Shown piece by piece: positions 16,426 through 24,229 of a DNA stretch of 64,000 nucleotides (the first letter of the stretch is position 1; every line of letters begins with the position of its first letter). The position numbers and the translations under genes were made by a program. Below the pieces are notes generated by a model. It searched no databases. It saw nothing but the letters and a program-made list of their open reading frames with translations, and was not told where the DNA came from. This DNA is from Nostocoides sp. HKS02 (lineage in GTDB: Bacteria > Actinomycetota > Actinomycetes > Actinomycetales > Dermatophilaceae), in assembly GCF_009707485.1 (NCBI RefSeq), contig NZ_CP046121.1, positions 1,550,001 through 1,614,000 of the forward strand. The letters are read 5' to 3'.

Positions 16426-17673
16426 GTGGCATCCGCCATCGGCACGAACTGGGCAGGCAACCACACATACGTCGCCTCCGCGCTGGCGAAACCATCGAGT
16501 GTCGGCGAGCTCCAGGGACTGGTCGCGCGCTCCGAACGGATTCGCGCCCTCGGCTCACGCCACTCCTTCTCCGACCTCTCGGACACCCGTGGCGTCCTCG
16601 TAGACCTGACAGGTCTGCCGCCCGGTATCGAGATCGACGAAGAGGCGTCCTCGGTCTCCGTGTCGGCGGGGACACGCTACGGCGACCTCGCGGCGGCCCT
16701 CGACGAGCGCGGTCAGGCCCTGGCCAACATGGCCTCCCTACCGCACATCTCCGTCGGTGGAGCCGTGGCCACCGGCACGCACGGCTCCGGAGACACGAAC
16801 CAGTCCCTCTCCAGTGCCGTTCGTGCCCTCGAGATCGTGGGGCCGGATGGATACCTCCGTCGCCTCGACAGGGCAGACCCCGACTTCGACGGCTCCGTGG
16901 TTGCGCTGGGCGCACTCGGCATCGTGACGCGGCTGGTGCTGGACATCGAGCCCGGCTACGGCCTGCGGCAGGACGTGAGCAGCGGCCTGACCTGGGCGAC
17001 CTTCGACAGCCGATTCGACGACCTCACCGCGGCGGGATACAGCGTCAGCATGTTCACGCGCTTCGGTGACGAGTCGCAGAACCAGCTCTGGGTCAAAGCC
17101 CGGGTCGATCAGCCGGCGATGGCGAGCATCTTCGGCACGACGCCTGCACCGACGGCCACGCACATGCTCGCCGGGGGTGCCGTCGAAGCCCTGACCGAGC
17201 AGGGGGGCGTGCCAGGCCAGTGGCTGCACCGCCTCCCCCACTTTCGCATCGACTTCACCCCCAGCCGGGGCGAGGAGCTGCAGAGCGAGTACTTCCTCCC
17301 TCGCGAGCATGCCGTACGGGCCGTCGAAGCCATTCGCCGTATGAGTACGAGCTTCCGCCACCTGTTGCAGGTTGCCGAGATCCGCACCATCGCGGCGGAT
17401 TCGCTGTGGCTCAGCGGGGCGTATGGGCGTGAGACCGTCGCCGTGCACTTCACGTGGGTCCAGGACGAAGCCGCCGTCAGGGTTGCGCTGCGGGAGATCG
17501 AGGCCGCCCTGGCGCCATGGGGAGCGCGGCCGCATTGGGGCAAGCTCTTCGGTTTCGACCATGCCGCCCTGTTGGCCGTCTTTCCGAGGTTGACGGAATT
17601 CACGAGGCTTCGCGATCGCGTTGATCCCGACCAAAAATTCGGCAACGCCTTCCTGGACCGCTGCCTGCAGTGA
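16426..17673 (+). CDS. Alditol (xylitol) oxidase, FAD-dependent
   Basis: 415 residues from GTG 16426, preceded by AAGAGG. The N-terminal PCMH-type FAD domain includes LGSRHSFSDLSDT, in which His46 is equivalent to the His carrying covalent FAD in Streptomyces alditol oxidase; PHISVGGAVATGTHGSGD binds the FAD pyrophosphate. The C-terminal domain has FRIDFTPSRGEELQSEY and ends with DPDQKFGNAFL, typical of the AldO/L-gulonolactone oxidase group. It oxidises the terminal alcohol of xylitol, sorbitol or related alditols to the aldose and makes H2O2. Just after xylAB, a route xylitol to xylose to xylulose 5-phosphate is reasonable. Confidence 0.88.
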   Translation: MASAIGTNWAGNHTYVASALAKPSSVGELQGLVARSERIRALGSRHSFSDLSDTRGVLVDLTGLPPGIEIDEEASSVSVSAGTRYGDLAAALDERGQALANMASLPHISVGGAVATGTHGSGDTNQSLSSAVRALEIVGPDGYLRRLDRADPDFDGSVVALGALGIVTRLVLDIEPGYGLRQDVSSGLTWATFDSRFDDLTAAGYSVSMFTRFGDESQNQLWVKARVDQPAMASIFGTTPAPTATHMLAGGAVEALTEQGGVPGQWLHRLPHFRIDFTPSRGEELQSEYFLPREHAVRAVEAIRRMSTSFRHLLQVAEIRTIAADSLWLSGAYGRETVAVHFTWVQDEAAVRVALREIEAALAPWGARPHWGKLFGFDHAALLAVFPRLTEFTRLRDRVDPDQKFGNAFLDRCLQ

Positions 17674-17757
17674 GCCCTCGGCTGCGGCTGCCTCAAGACT
17701 GGCGCCTGCGGAAACGGCACCAACGCTGACCGCCGGGCGCTCGATCTCGCTCAGTGT

Positions 17758-18567
17758 TCACTGCAGCCCTTCGCGGACCTCCGAGACCCACTCGCCAGGT
17801 AGGACGGCCGACCAGCCGCCGTCCACCACGAGGTTCGCACCAGTGACGTACGACGCGTCATCGGACGCGAGGAACAACGCACAGCGCACCACCTCGCGAG
17901 GGCTTCCGACGCGGCCGAGTGGGATGTGTCGGGCTATGTCTCGCATCGGGTGGTCGGGCGCGAGCAGGTCGCCTGCCGTGGCCGGAGTGGCGACCATCCC
18001 GGGGCTCACGCAGTTCACCCGTATGCCGTGCGGCGCACCTTCCGCGGCGAGCTGCTTGGTGAGGGCGACGATGCCTCCTTTGGTGACCGTGTGGGCGACG
18101 CGGGTGTTCGTCATGGACCCACTGATGCCCGCGGTCGACCCGACGAGCACGACCGCGCCCGCGCGGGAGTCCTTGAGGTGCTTCCACGCGTGCCGGATGG
18201 GCAGGAAGGTTACGTCCAGCTCATGAGCCAGGACGAAGCGCCACTCCTCGACAGAGACCTGCTCGACGGGGTTGAAGCGCGTTGCGCCCGCATTGGCGTA
18301 CACGATGTCGATGCCGCCGAGCCTCTCTGCGGCCGCACCCACCCAGACAGCCACGGCCGCGTCGTCGGTGAGATCCAGCGGGTGCGTGCTGGTCATGGAT
18401 CCGCCCGCGGCGCGCACGAGCTCGACGGTTTCGGCGGCACCTTCGGGCTGGATGTCGCAGCCGACCACCGTGGCACCCTCTGCCGCAAAGGCAAGGGCTG
18501 CGTCGCGGCCTTGGCCCCCAGCCGTTCCGGTGATCAGGGCGACCTTGCCCTCGAGACGTCCTGTCAC
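17758..18567 (-). CDS. SDR family oxidoreductase with His in place of catalytic Tyr
   Basis: 269 residues from GTG 18567, overlapping the upstream stop (GTGA). The cofactor motif is ALITGTAGGQGRD near residue 10 and the NAG motif is YANAG. The expected YxxxK catalytic pair reads HTVTK (VAHTVTKGG), with CAC as the codon, so Tyr is replaced by His; the catalytic Ser (VLVGSTAGISG) is kept. The C-terminus has the usual SPGMVATPAT and VDGGW. It may have altered pH dependence or a different function, but related SDRs with His at this site are, to my memory, not rare. It is the last gene of the 21390-17758 operon. Confidence 0.82.
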   Translation of the reverse strand: MTGRLEGKVALITGTAGGQGRDAALAFAAEGATVVGCDIQPEGAAETVELVRAAGGSMTSTHPLDLTDDAAVAVWVGAAAERLGGIDIVYANAGATRFNPVEQVSVEEWRFVLAHELDVTFLPIRHAWKHLKDSRAGAVVLVGSTAGISGSMTNTRVAHTVTKGGIVALTKQLAAEGAPHGIRVNCVSPGMVATPATAGDLLAPDHPMRDIARHIPLGRVGSPREVVRCALFLASDDASYVTGANLVVDGGWSAVLPGEWVSEVREGLQ

Positions 18568-19541
18568 TTCACGGCAACCGGGTTTACCGGTGCGCCGACC
18601 GCACCCGTGAACGGGATGGGCGCGGCGGTGAGCCAGAACTCGTAGACACCGTCCACGACGCAGTCCTCGCTGAGGGCTTCGAGGTCCCACATCTCACCCA
18701 GAAAGAGGCCGAGGTGTGGGATCGCCACCTGGTGCAAGGGCTGGAAGGCTTCGTCGAACTCGTTGGGTCGCACTTCCAGCCCCCAGGTGTCGGTGGCGAT
18801 GGCGGAGATCTCGCAACGGTGCAGCCAGTCCACCGTGGTGAACGACAGACCGGGCGAGTCTCCGCCTGCGTAGTCCTGCCACCCTTCACGTCTGGCCCGA
18901 GCGAGTCGTCCCGTGCGGACCAGAACGATGTCGCCGCGACCGACCGTGGAGCTGGGACCCTGTGCCGCGATCGTGGCCTCGAGGTGCTCTTCGGTGATGG
19001 CGAACCCGTCGGGCAGCTCGCCGTCCGTGCCGAACTCGCGAGCGACGTCAAGTAGCACTCCGCGCCCGGCAACGACGTCGGCAACGGTTTCGATGCCCGT
19101 GACGCTGTCGCCGAGGCTGGTCACCACCTGGTCGGCAGGACGCCCGTTCCAGGCCTTACCGTGGTCGAAGATGTGGCCCAACCCATCCCACTGCGTCGAG
19201 CACTGGAGTGGCATCGTCACCACGTCGTCCGCGCCACCGAGACCGTGGGGAAAGCCCTGCACGCCCGCGACGGCGTCGGATCCGGTGTCGAGCATGACGT
19301 GGATCGGGTTGGTTCGCCGGCGCCACCCCTTCTGTGGCCCGTCCATGTCGAACGACTGCGACAGCGAGAAGCTTCGACCGGTGACGACGAGGGCTGCGGC
19401 CGACCGTCGCTTCTCCTGGCTCAGGAAGTTCATGGTGCCGCGGACGTCGTCGGCGCCCCAGCGCCCCCAGTTCGAGACGCGCTTCGCCGCTGCGGCGATC
19501 GCCCCGGCCGGGTCGGTTGGATCGAGCTGGTCAGGCGTCAT
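18564..19541 (-). CDS. Cyclase/kynurenine formamidase-like metal-dependent hydrolase
   Basis: 325 residues from ATG 19541, which overlaps the stop of the upstream SDR (ATGA); an in-frame ATG four codons earlier is possible. WGRWGADDVRGTMNFL near the N-terminus and CSTQWDGLGHIFDHG (the QxDxxxH variant of the HxGTHxDxPxH metal motif) identify the cyclase family (PF04199). AIATDTWGLEV and the conserved HLGLFLGEMWDLEAL end are also present. Family members hydrolyse cyclic or amide bonds, for example in aromatic compound breakdown. Between two SDRs it may act on an aglycone or a lactone formed from the oxidised sugar; both are guesses. Confidence 0.82.
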   Translation of the reverse strand: MTPDQLDPTDPAGAIAAAAKRVSNWGRWGADDVRGTMNFLSQEKRRSAAALVVTGRSFSLSQSFDMDGPQKGWRRRTNPIHVMLDTGSDAVAGVQGFPHGLGGADDVVTMPLQCSTQWDGLGHIFDHGKAWNGRPADQVVTSLGDSVTGIETVADVVAGRGVLLDVAREFGTDGELPDGFAITEEHLEATIAAQGPSSTVGRGDIVLVRTGRLARARREGWQDYAGGDSPGLSFTTVDWLHRCEISAIATDTWGLEVRPNEFDEAFQPLHQVAIPHLGLFLGEMWDLEALSEDCVVDGVYEFWLTAAPIPFTGAVGAPVNPVAVK

Positions 19542-20356
19542 GGTGATGTCCAATCGTCGAGGGTCGCCGCGCGGCGCTGGGTTCCGTCACGCAGGGGCGG
19601 GGAGTACTGCGGCCGGAGGATGTCGGAGACTGCCTTTGCCCCACCGTGCGAGCTGGCGCCCCCGTCCACGGGGATCTCGGCTCCACTCACGAAGGATGCG
19701 GCGTCGCTCAGCAGGAAGGTCACGACACTCGCCACCTCTGGGCTGGCCCCTGCTCGCCCCAGGGGCGCGGAGTCGATGGAAGCGGACCGGAACTGCGCCG
19801 GGGCCGACTCCGTCATCGGGGTGTCGATGAACCCGGGGTGGACGATGTTGACGCGGATTCCGCGCGGGCCGAGCTCAAGACAGGCAGCATGGGTGAGGCC
19901 GCGGAGCGCCCACTTGCTGGCTGTGTAGGCGACTGCGTAGTGACCCTGAAGTGCGGCGAGCGAGCCGATGTTGACGATCGACGCGCCGGGACGCATCAGG
20001 GGCACCAGTGCGTTGGTCCCGAGCAGCGCGCCCACCACATTGACGTCCTGGACCCGGGCGAAGTCACCGGGCGTGACGTCAGCAAGCCGCGCCCGCCAGG
20101 TCGTGCCCGCGCAGTTCACCAAGCCGTGGATGTCCCGACCGGCGTCCAAGAGCTCTGTGGCCAGGGCCTCCCACTGGGACTCGCTGCGAACGTCGAGTGC
20201 ACGCACGCCGGCCGTCGAGTGCTGGTCAAGGGCAATGACGGTCGCACCAGCGGCTGCTGCGCCTGCTGCCACCGCGACGCCGATACCCGAGGCCGCTCCC
20301 GTGACGACCACGGTCCTACCCTCAAGCGAGAGCTCTGCCGATGTCGCCGGCGTCAT
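19538..20356 (-). CDS. SDR family NAD(P)-dependent oxidoreductase
   Basis: 272 residues from ATG 20356, overlapping the dehydrogenase stop upstream (ATGA). Classical SDR: VVVTGAASGIGVAVAAG cofactor loop, Asp after beta-2 (ALDQHS, suggesting NAD), NCAG, the catalytic Ser (VNIGSLAALQG) and YTASK. The HPGFIDTPM and IPVDGGASSHGG segments complete the fold. It carries a slightly extended tail (DILRPQYSPPLRDGTQ). The substrate is probably an alcohol or keto group on a sugar or aglycone. Confidence 0.87.
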   Translation of the reverse strand: MTPATSAELSLEGRTVVVTGAASGIGVAVAAGAAAAGATVIALDQHSTAGVRALDVRSESQWEALATELLDAGRDIHGLVNCAGTTWRARLADVTPGDFARVQDVNVVGALLGTNALVPLMRPGASIVNIGSLAALQGHYAVAYTASKWALRGLTHAACLELGPRGIRVNIVHPGFIDTPMTESAPAQFRSASIDSAPLGRAGASPEVASVVTFLLSDAASFVSGAEIPVDGGASSHGGAKAVSDILRPQYSPPLRDGTQRRAATLDDWTSP

Positions 20357-21390
20357 GGTCCGGGTCGGCTCAACGCCCCGAGCTGGCCGCCGGTGCCGGC
20401 GCGGTCTCGGGCCTCCACGAGCTCGGCTCGAACCCGTTCCAGGATCTGGAGAACAGCAACCGTGGCGGACACGGGGTGGATGGGGTGCTCGACGTCCCCG
20501 CGGAGAATGGCCTCGGACGCGGCACGGAACATCGGCACGTATCCGGCGCCCTCCTGGTCGAAGTCGAGCTCCTCGACCGTCGGTGGCGCTGGGGGCTGCC
20601 CCGTCACCACGCGGAGGGAGCGTGGGGCGAAGAGCGGCTCGCCGACGGTGATGCTGCCTCGGGTACCGCCGATCCAACCGCCGGGAGGAATGAACGCGGT
20701 GAGCGAGTTCGTCAGCTGTGCGACCGCACCGGAGTCGTACCTCAGGGTGTACGCCACCTGCTCGTCGACACCGTCGTCACGCATCTTGCCCACGGCGATC
20801 ACCTGGTCGGGAGTGCCGAGGACGGCATGCGCGAGTGCGATCGTGTAGACGCCGAGGTCGTAGAGGGCGCCACCTCCCAGTTCGGCGACCCAGTACCTGG
20901 CCGGACCGTCCGGGGGCACCGGAAACCCGGCACCCGCCTGGATCAGTCGCGGTTCACCGATCGTGCCCGACCCCAGGATCTCGGTCACGGCGCGAAACGC
21001 CGGGGTGAACTTCATCCACATGGCCTCCATGAGGAAGGCGCCGTTCTCCCTCGAGAGACGGTGCAGCTCCTCGGCTTCCGCAGAGGTCATCGTCAGGGGT
21101 TTCTCACACACCACGTGCACGCCCGCACGCAGGGCGCGAGCGGCGTAGTCGAAGTGCAACCCGTGCGGGATGCCGACGTACACAGCGTCGACCTGCCCTG
21201 ATGCGCAGAACGCGTCGAAGTCGGCAGACGCGAACGGAATCGAGTGTTCAGAAGCGAACTGGTCTGCCCGGTCCTTGTCCCGCGAGCAGATGCCGACCAG
21301 CTCGACGGTGTCGCACAGCTGAAGGTCGCCGACCGTTCGCCGAGCTATCCCGCCGGTCCCGACGATGCCCCACCGCACCCTCGCCCTCAT
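20353..21390 (-). CDS. Gfo/Idh/MocA family oxidoreductase
   Basis: 345 residues; ATG 21390 follows AAGGAAG at 9 bases, so the in-frame extension to 21435 is not used. RWGIVGTGGIARRTVGDLQ is the NAD(P)-binding start and HVVCEKPLTMT holds the conserved Lys. MEAMWMKFTPAF and GGGALYDLGVYTIALAHAVLG match the trans-dihydrodiol/xylose dehydrogenase-like subgroup (EAMWTRFLP and GGGALLDLGVYP are family hallmarks). It may oxidise xylose or a related aldose or keto-glycoside. It is the first gene of the third operon; its leader carries the shared 26-bp element. Confidence 0.86.
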   Translation of the reverse strand: MRARVRWGIVGTGGIARRTVGDLQLCDTVELVGICSRDKDRADQFASEHSIPFASADFDAFCASGQVDAVYVGIPHGLHFDYAARALRAGVHVVCEKPLTMTSAEAEELHRLSRENGAFLMEAMWMKFTPAFRAVTEILGSGTIGEPRLIQAGAGFPVPPDGPARYWVAELGGGALYDLGVYTIALAHAVLGTPDQVIAVGKMRDDGVDEQVAYTLRYDSGAVAQLTNSLTAFIPPGGWIGGTRGSITVGEPLFAPRSLRVVTGQPPAPPTVEELDFDQEGAGYVPMFRAASEAILRGDVEHPIHPVSATVAVLQILERVRAELVEARDRAGTGGQLGALSRPGP

Positions 21391-21416
21391 GCCGATCACT
21401 TCCTTCGTGTTTGCAT

Positions 21417-21530
21417 TCAGGGGGACATGGGCCAACGCAAGACTTCAGTGACGGTTCGCCCGTCGCGCGACAACACCATTGAAGCCGTGATCCCCTGGCA
21501 GACGAACACCTGAGTACCAATGCGAGGCAT
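21417..21530 (-). other. Possible 37-residue leader ORF in the third operon leader
   Basis: From ATG 21530 the frame reads MPRIGTQVFVCQGITASMVLS and ends at TGA 21417, 26 bp before the dehydrogenase ATG. About 16 of 25 aligned residues match the leader frame at 11840-11932, with no gap. Whether it is translated is unknown; conservation of promoter DNA would look similar. Confidence 0.35.
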
Positions 21531-21544
21531 CACCCAAACCGATA
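21519..21544 (-). promoter_or_regulatory. Shared 26-bp catabolic promoter element, copy before the third operon
   Basis: TATC-N9-GATG-N5-CATT on the minus strand: the same spacing as the other three copies with one mismatch in each outer half-site. It is 129 bp before the Gfo/Idh/MocA start codon. Confidence 0.5.
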
Positions 21545-21837
21545 CGTAGTCTCACGAACCACCGTGCGCCCGCCTCGTCTGAGCGAAGCTCGCCTGAGCA
21601 GGCGCTTGGCGCATCGGGCGTGAGCCAACGTGCCTCCGTGAGATGCCATCGAGCGATGCAATTCCCAGAGACCGGTGCGCAAATCGCGGTGTGTGGAATG
21701 CCGAAAATCGATGATCGCCGGTCGCCACCCTTCCAAGCCCACCCCAAAGTGGCAGTGAGTGCCGGGGGGCCTGTCAGGCAGTTCGTCAGGCATTGCCACG
21801 TCCAACGGACGGGAGGGGTCAATGTGGCGGAGAGCAA

Positions 21838-21879
21838 GATGGCCCCTGACCAGCGTTTCCGCAGGTCAGAGGCCGTCTC
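21838..21879. terminator. Hairpin next to the partial tRNA-Ala copy
   Basis: GATGGCCCCTGACC and GGTCAGAGGCCGTC can pair around AGCGTTTCCGC. It is the counterpart of the terminator after the complete tRNA-Ala (26089-26132); its left half is identical to that copy and its right half differs but keeps most pairing. Confidence 0.5.
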
Positions 21880-21882
21880 GTT

Positions 21883-21930
<48 letters not shown>

Positions 21931-22026
21931 CACATTCGGCATGTCCGGCGGCGTCCCGGAACGTCCACCTGAGCACGAACCATTCCCCGAACGTCCCCCG
22001 AAATGCGCCGAAACACGCCGCCGTTG

Positions 22027-22047
22027 TCAAGCAGCTGGTCAAGCATG
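22027..22047. repeat. Terminal 21-bp repeat of the island, left
   Basis: TCAAGCAG-CTG-GTCAAGCATG; the motif at 26026-26046 differs only in the three middle bases. Both contain TCAAGCA twice with a 12-bp period and lie about 95 bp inside the attachment cores. Confidence 0.5.
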
Positions 22048-22095
22048 CATCCGTCCAGGCCCCCACGCCCGGTGAGCAACCCTGGCGGCTCTCGC

Positions 22096-22124
22096 TTGAC
22101 AAATTAACTGAGCATGCTCATTAT
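22096..22124 (+). promoter_or_regulatory. Promoter of the island operon
   Basis: TTGACA (22096-22101), 17-bp spacer, CATTAT (22119-22124): a good sigma-70-like match 39 bp before the quinone oxidoreductase start. It is overlapped by the palindromic operators. Confidence 0.6.
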
Positions 22125-22142
22125 TGAGTCTACTCAGTTAAT
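22103..22142. promoter_or_regulatory. Twin palindromic operator (40 bp)
   Basis: The outer arms ATTAACTGAG / CTCAGTTAAT are a perfect 10-bp inverted repeat. Inside are two palindromes, TGAGCATGCTCA (22109-22120, perfect) and TGAGTCTACTCA (22125-22136, near perfect), 16 bp centre to centre. It overlaps the -10 region, which fits repression by the TetR protein at the end of this operon, with two dimers side by side (inference). Confidence 0.65.
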
Positions 22143-22162
22143 CTGCCGAGAAGGAAGTCAGC

Positions 22163-23158
22163 ATGCGAGCGTTCGTGGTTAGGCAGTACAAGGGTCCGTT
22201 GCAGGAAGCGGACGTCCCGGACCCCGTGGTCGGAGAGCACGACGTGCTGGTCGAGGTCCAGGCGGCCGGGCTCAACATGCTCGACGAGAAGATCCGGGCG
22301 GGCGAGTTGAGGCAGATCCTCCCCTACAAGCTGCCCCAGATCCTCGGCAACGACGTCGCCGGAACGGTGATCGGCGTCGGCGCGAAGGTGCACGGCTTCA
22401 CACTCGGCGACGCGGTGTATGCCCGGCCCGACAAGGACCGCATCGGAGCCTTCGCGGAACACATCGCGGTTGCCGAAGCCGATCTGGCGCTCAAGCCCGC
22501 GTCCCTCAGCTTCGAAGAGGCGGCCTCGCTACCGCTGGTGGCGTTGACCGCATGGCAGGCGCTCGTCGAGCGGGGCAACCTGCAGCCAGGGCAACGGGTC
22601 CTCATCCACGGCGGCGCCGGCGGAGTCGGGACGATCGCGATCCAGCTCGCCAAGCACCTCGGTGCCACGGTCGCCACGACCGTCAGTCACGGCAACGTCG
22701 ACTTCGTGCGCGCGCTCGGGGCGGACGTGGTCATCGACTACCGCAGCCAGGACTTCGAACAGCTTCTTGACGGGTACGACCTCGTGCTGGACAGCCTCGG
22801 CGGGGAGAACCTCGAGAAGTCGCTCCGCGTGCTGCGTCCCGGTGGCAAGGCGATCGGGATCGCCGGGCCACCCGACGCCGCGTTTGCCCGTGAGCTCGGG
22901 GCGAACCCGGTCCTCCGGCTGGTGACGACTGCCCTCAGCAGCAGCATCCGCCGCAAGGCGAGGCGCTTGGGCGTGACGTACGAGTTCCTCTTCATGCGCG
23001 CCAGCGGTGACCAGCTTCGCCAGATCACCGACCTCGTCGAGGCCGGCGCGCTGCGCCCCGTCGTCGGACGGGTCTTCGACTTCGACCAGACCGTGCAGGC
23101 AGTTCAGTCGCTCGAAAAGAGCGGCATCCGCGGCAAGGCCGTCATCAGCAGAGCCTGA
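22163..23158 (+). CDS. NADPH:quinone oxidoreductase-like zinc-independent medium-chain dehydrogenase
   Basis: 331 residues with AAGGAAG before ATG 22163. The GroES-like N-terminal domain includes VQAAGLNMLDEKIRAGE and GNDVAGTVIGVG; the Rossmann domain has HGGAGGVGTIAIQLAKHLGA (about residues 150-169), the NADPH site of quinone reductases. No structural or catalytic zinc Cys/His cluster is visible. Members reduce quinones or activated alkenes. It is the first gene of the island operon and is probably repressed through the twin operator. The operon composition (QOR, hydrolase, SDR, TetR) resembles inducible detoxification modules. Confidence 0.88.
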   Translation: MRAFVVRQYKGPLQEADVPDPVVGEHDVLVEVQAAGLNMLDEKIRAGELRQILPYKLPQILGNDVAGTVIGVGAKVHGFTLGDAVYARPDKDRIGAFAEHIAVAEADLALKPASLSFEEAASLPLVALTAWQALVERGNLQPGQRVLIHGGAGGVGTIAIQLAKHLGATVATTVSHGNVDFVRALGADVVIDYRSQDFEQLLDGYDLVLDSLGGENLEKSLRVLRPGGKAIGIAGPPDAAFARELGANPVLRLVTTALSSSIRRKARRLGVTYEFLFMRASGDQLRQITDLVEAGALRPVVGRVFDFDQTVQAVQSLEKSGIRGKAVISRA

Positions 23159-23202
23159 CAAGCCCATCTCATCACCCACGAACCAGGACACAGGAGAACA
23201 TC

Positions 23203-24069
23203 ATGAGCACGAACAGCCACGCACAGGACGCCGTCATCACCGCCTACAAGGACGCGCCGACCCGAACCATCCACGCCGGCGGCGTGACCTATGCCTACCG
23301 CGAGCTGGGGCCGAAGGTCGGGGTCCCCGTCGTCTTCTTCGTCCACCTCGCCGCGAACCTCGACAACTGGGACCCCCGGATCATCGACCCCATCGCCGCT
23401 CAGCACCACGTCATCACCTTCGACAACCGCGGCGTCGGGGCTTCCACCGGCACCGTTCCCGACAGCATCGAGGCGATGGCCGATGACGCCGCGACCTTCA
23501 TCAAGGCGCTCGGCTTCGACAAGGTCGACATCTTCTCCTTCTCCCTGGGCGGCATGATCGCCCAAGCCCTGGTGGTGAAGCACCCCAGCCTCGTCCGCAA
23601 GCTCGTCCTCACCGGCACCGGCCCCGCTGGCGGCAAGGACATGGACAAGGTCGCCGGCGTCACCTACTACGACATCCTCCGGGCCGCCGTGACCCGGTCG
23701 GACCCGAAGGAGTTCCTCTTCTTCAACCGCAACGCCACGGGCAAGCCCGCCGCCCGCGCGTTCGTGCAGCGCCTCAAGGAGCGCACAACGGACCGTGACA
23801 AGCCGGTCGCCGTCAAGGCGTTCCAGACCCAGCTCAAGGCGATCAAGAAGTGGGGACGCTCGCCCGCCGTCGACCTGTCGCAGCTCACCCAGCCCACCCT
23901 GATCGCCAACGGCGACAACGACCGGATGGTGCCCTCGGTGCTCTCCGAAGACCTGCACCACCGCATCAAGGGCTCCGAGCTGGTCATCTACCCCGACTCC
24001 GGCCACGGCGGCATCTTCCAGTTCCACGACAGATTCGTCCCGGTCGCCCTCGAGTTCCTCGCCCGCTGA
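23203..24069 (+). CDS. Alpha/beta hydrolase
   Basis: 288 residues; ATG 23203 follows ACAGGAG. The fold signatures are FFVHLAANLDNWD (oxyanion-hole strand, with HLAAN instead of the usual HGxx), TFDNRGVGAS, the nucleophile elbow FSFSLGGMIAQ (Ser in SFSLGG), LIANGDNDRMVP (acid region) and the C-terminal GHGGIFQ His. Typical substrates are esters, lactones or C-C bonds. It lies 44 bp after the quinone oxidoreductase and is co-transcribed with it. Confidence 0.87.
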   Translation: MSTNSHAQDAVITAYKDAPTRTIHAGGVTYAYRELGPKVGVPVVFFVHLAANLDNWDPRIIDPIAAQHHVITFDNRGVGASTGTVPDSIEAMADDAATFIKALGFDKVDIFSFSLGGMIAQALVVKHPSLVRKLVLTGTGPAGGKDMDKVAGVTYYDILRAAVTRSDPKEFLFFNRNATGKPAARAFVQRLKERTTDRDKPVAVKAFQTQLKAIKKWGRSPAVDLSQLTQPTLIANGDNDRMVPSVLSEDLHHRIKGSELVIYPDSGHGGIFQFHDRFVPVALEFLAR

Positions 24070-24229
24070 CCATCCGGGCGACCGAACCAACATGGGAATG
24101 AGCGACATGAGTACGAAGCGTCCGACTTGCTGACCTTCGTCAAAGACGGCGCAGCCCTTCCTCACCACCAGCAGTAGCGGGCTCGCTCGTCGGCGTGCGC
24201 CCATCCCACAAACAGAAAGGAACGCAAAC

